Below the pieces are notes generated by a model that made no database searches, was not told the origin of the DNA, and was given only the letters and a program-made list of their open reading frames with translations. DNA of 10,221 nt from Pseudomonadota bacterium (GTDB lineage: Bacteria; Pseudomonadota; Alphaproteobacteria; Rhizobiales; Kaistiaceae): assembly GCA_023392225.1 (NCBI GenBank), contig JAEVZM010000133.1, positions 1-10,221 of the forward strand, read 5' to 3'. Positions within the stretch are counted from its first letter, which is position 1; each line of letters starts with the position of its first letter. Positions 8,421-10,221 of this stretch are shown here, piece after piece. A program made the position numbers and the translations under genes.

Positions 8421-9128
8421 TCACCAGTCGATATCCGCGGGCGAGAGGCGGCGGGTGTTCTCGGTCACCTCGCTGATCCGACCGTCGGAGAAGTGGAGGA
8501 CCCGGTGGGCGAGGGCCTGGATCGGGGCGTTGTGGGTGATGATCGCGGTGGTGGTGCCGAGCTCGCGATTGGTCTGCATCAGCGCGTCGAGGACGAGCAC
8601 GCCCGTCTTCGAGTCGAGCGCGCCGGTGGGCTCGTCGCAGAGCATCACCTCGGGCCGCTTGGCGACGGCCCGGGCGATCGCCACCCGCTGCTGCTCGCCG
8701 CCCGAGAGTTGGGCCGGAAAGTGCGAGATGCGCTCCTTGAGGCCGACCAGCTCCAGCGCCTCCTCGGGGCGCATCGGATTGCGCGCGATCTCGGTGACCA
8801 GCGCCACGTTCTCCTTGGCGGTGAGGCTCGGGATCAGGTTGTAGAACTGGAAGACGAAGCCGACGTGGTTCCGGCGGTAGAGCGTCAGCTGGCGCTCGTT
8901 GTAGCCGGCAAGATCGTCCCCCCTGAACAGGACGGAGCCGCCGGAGGCCGCATCGAGGCCGCCAAGGATGTTGAGGAGCGTCGACTTGCCGCTTCCCGAG
9001 GCGCCGAGCAGGACGGCGACCTCGCCCTCGTAGAGCGTCGCGTCGACGCCCCGGAGCGCCCGGACCTCGACGTCGCCCGTCCGGTAGATCTTGGTGAGGC
9101 CTTCGATCTCGAAGAGGACCCGGCTCAT
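8421..9128 (-). CDS. ABC exporter ATPase (LolD/MacB/DevA type)
   Basis: This 235-aa nucleotide-binding subunit drives the FtsX permease from the cytoplasm. All ABC motifs are intact: Walker A GASGSGKST (42-50), Q-loop glutamine Q94 in FVFQFYNL, signature LSGGEQQR (141-148), Walker B VMLCDEPTGALD (161-172) and switch histidine H199 in IITHN. FVFQFYNLIPSLTAKENV and DEPTGALDSKTG are typical of the LolD/FtsE/MacB branch that pairs with FtsX-type permeases. It is the first gene of the operon. ATG at 9128 is chosen because the protein then begins MSRVLFEIEGLTKIYRTG, the usual N-terminus. The ribosome-binding sequence is weak (AGAGATGG). An ATG 7 bases upstream is out of frame. Confidence 0.95.
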   Translation of the reverse strand: MSRVLFEIEGLTKIYRTGDVEVRALRGVDATLYEGEVAVLLGASGSGKSTLLNILGGLDAASGGSVLFRGDDLAGYNERQLTLYRRNHVGFVFQFYNLIPSLTAKENVALVTEIARNPMRPEEALELVGLKERISHFPAQLSGGEQQRVAIARAVAKRPEVMLCDEPTGALDSKTGVLVLDALMQTNRELGTTTAIITHNAPIQALAHRVLHFSDGRISEVTENTRRLSPADIDW

Positions 9129-9173
9129 CGTCCATCTCTGTGGTGTCGACGCGCGCACCGACCGACTTCGAAG

Positions 9174-9208
9174 AGTATAGCGCGAGCCGGCCCGGCGACG
9201 GCTAGCCG
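9174..9208 (-). promoter_or_regulatory. candidate promoter and operator of the ABC export operon
   Basis: TATACT (9179-9174, minus strand; 5 of 6 to TATAAT) is followed by about 45 bases to the ATPase start. The -35 region has no recognisable hexamer. Instead a perfect 10-bp palindrome, CGGCTAGCCG (9199-9208), covers it. This arrangement would fit an activator- or repressor-controlled promoter, but both elements are short. I see nothing else in the 177 bases between the ATPase start and the dehydrogenase remnant apart from a G7 run at 9281-9287. Confidence 0.35.
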
Positions 9209-9305
9209 GTCGAGGATGTGACGATCCGTCCGGCTTGGCCATGCCGGGGAGCATGAGGCACGAATTCGCGGCTGCGGCGAGGGGGGGCCTCGCACCTCGG
9301 TTCGG

Positions 9306-9509
9306 ACGCCGACCTATGTCGACACGGCGATGTCGAGCGACGGCTTCACCGACCCGGATCTCATGCCGACCTGGATGCAGTTCATGCCGATGAGGCGCGC
9401 CGCCAAGGCGGACGAGATCGCCTCGGTGCTCCTGTTTCTGGCCAGCGCCGCCGCCTCCGCCATGACCGGCAGCATCGTCGTCGTCGATTGCGGCTACACC
9501 ATCTGGTGA
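9306..9509 (+). pseudogene. C-terminal remnant of a short-chain dehydrogenase/reductase
   Basis: The plus strand encodes 67 residues ending in the standard tail of classical SDR enzymes. TPTYVDTAM matches the family's 'P-x-Y/F-V-x-T-x-M' loop after strand 6. PMRRAAKADEIASVLLFLAS matches 'PxGRxGxPEEIAxxVLFLAS', and AMTGSIVVVDCGYTIW matches 'xxTGxxxxVDGGYTxW'. A full enzyme is about 250 residues; the Rossmann nucleotide-binding motif and the catalytic Ser-Tyr-Lys are absent. In-frame coding upstream of about 9300 is not SDR-like, and the frame closes at a TGA at 9219-9221. The usual VDGGYT has become VDCGYT. The next frame at 9253-9275 (RHEFAA) resembles the preceding SDR helix, which would mean a frameshift as well. 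The fragment is convergent with the ROK gene and cannot make a working dehydrogenase. Confidence 0.75.
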
Positions 9510-9547
9510 GCTTCGGCTGCGGCTCGGACGACGGCCCGCCGCGATGG

Positions 9548-10221
9548 TCAGGCGAAGGGGGTGAGCTGGCGGTATTGCGGGTTGAGGGTCGCTAGAATCG
9601 GCAGGGCCGCCGCGCCGCGGGCGGTGGAGTCGCGTCCGAGACTCGCCTTGACCAGGGGCGGCAGCGCGCGGTGCACGCGGCCGACCGAAGGCGCGAGCGG
9701 CTGGACGCGGGCGATGAAGGTGTCGACCAGCCACGCCGGCGCGCTGCCGCCGAGCATGATGGTCTCGGGGTCGAACAGGTTCTCGAGGGTGTTGAGGCCG
9801 GTCCGGAGCGGCTCCACACCCTCCTCGATCCAGGCCGCGACCAGCGGATGGTCGGGGCCGAGCTGGTCGAAGGCCTCGGGCGAGGGCAGCTCTAGCCCGC
9901 GCTCGGCGAGGTAGCGGAGCGCCGAGTCGATCGACACGTAGGTCTCGAGGCAGCCGCGCTTGCCGCTGATGCTGGGGGTGCCGCCGGGCACCGCGGTGGT
10001 GTGGGCTAGCTCGCCCGCGTTGCCGCTCGATCCGCCGAACGCCGCGCCGTTGATCATCACGCCGCAGCCGAGGCCCATGCCGAGCGAGACGTAGACGAAA
10101 TTGGAGAGGTGCCGGGCGGTCTCGCCGAAGCGCCACTCGGCGGTGACCGCGCATTGGCCGTCATTGGCGAGCGACACCTTGAGCCCCGTGCTGCTGCCGA
10201 GCAGCGCGCGCAGCATGACCC
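9548..10221 (-). CDS. ROK-family protein (sugar kinase or NagC/XylR-type regulator), N-terminus outside window
   Basis: The visible part is 224 codons, open through the right edge, so the true start and any DNA-binding domain lie outside. Counting from an internal Met at 10216, it has a NDGQ segment with D19 at the usual catalytic aspartate position of the ROK phosphotransfer fold. The ROK signature LGMGLGCGVMINGAAFGG (45-62) follows, then AGELAH with H72. The zinc motif that normally follows, H-x9-CxCGxxGC, aligns exactly but reads SISGKRGC (82-89): the first two cysteines are serines. The rest is the helical C-terminal lobe. ROK proteins are either sugar kinases or, with an N-terminal winged helix, repressors of sugar genes. 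I cannot decide between these without the missing 5' part. The reading frame otherwise looks intact. Confidence 0.85.
   Translation of the reverse strand, partial: VMLRALLGSSTGLKVSLANDGQCAVTAEWRFGETARHLSNFVYVSLGMGLGCGVMINGAAFGGSSGNAGELAHTTAVPGGTPSISGKRGCLETYVSIDSALRYLAERGLELPSPEAFDQLGPDHPLVAAWIEEGVEPLRTGLNTLENLFDPETIMLGGSAPAWLVDTFIARVQPLAPSVGRVHRALPPLVKASLGRDSTARGAAALPILATLNPQYRQLTPFA

Noticed and set aside
6053..9128. Assignment of the ABC operon as MacAB
   Set aside because: MacB fuses the ATPase to a single-FtsX permease. Here the ATPase is separate and the permease has two FtsX units.

Overview
The window is GC-rich (by eye about 70% G+C). Start codons sit in tightly packed, mostly minus-strand operons, which suggests a high-GC proteobacterium, most likely an alphaproteobacterium. 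That placement is an inference from composition and gene content; no rRNA or other phylogenetic marker is present.

Layout, all genes on the minus strand unless noted, so transcription runs from right to left. (1) 9548-10221: C-terminal part of a ROK-family protein, truncated by the window edge. (2) 9306-9509, plus strand: a 67-codon remnant of a short-chain dehydrogenase, read as a pseudogene. (3) 4849-9128: a three-gene ABC export operon (ATPase, two-domain FtsX permease of 787 aa, HlyD-type adaptor), with exactly 4 bp between successive genes. (4) 2963-4722: a new transcription unit with a good sigma70-like promoter, a 54-aa small protein, then a 513-aa fusion of an aminoglycoside-phosphotransferase-like kinase and a P-loop kinase domain. 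(5) 1-2857: the first five genes of an N-type (alternative) F1Fo-ATPase operon, in the order atpD-atpC-atpQ-atpR-atpB, with atpB cut by the left edge. Each of the four junctions is an ATGA stop/start overlap.

The N-ATPase call rests on the combination of beta first, epsilon second, then two small membrane proteins (AtpQ, AtpR) before subunit a. That order is characteristic of N-ATPases and unlike the housekeeping atpIBEFHAGDC order. N-ATPases are regarded as laterally transferred rotary pumps, often thought to export Na+ or H+ at the expense of ATP alongside a normal ATP synthase. The c-subunit gene, which would show the ion specificity, lies outside the window. The kinase-fusion gene ends 105 bp upstream of atpD in the same direction, so the two units may be co-transcribed or co-regulated.

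The ABC unit looks like a complete inner-membrane export system that would need an unlinked outer-membrane partner. I see no CRISPR array, insertion sequence, tRNA or rRNA. The least explained items are the 54-aa protein gene with its promoter, the linkage of the kinase fusion to the N-ATPase, a ROK protein lacking two zinc cysteines, and a strong Shine-Dalgarno sequence upstream of atpD that is positioned for a leader frame rather than for atpD itself.
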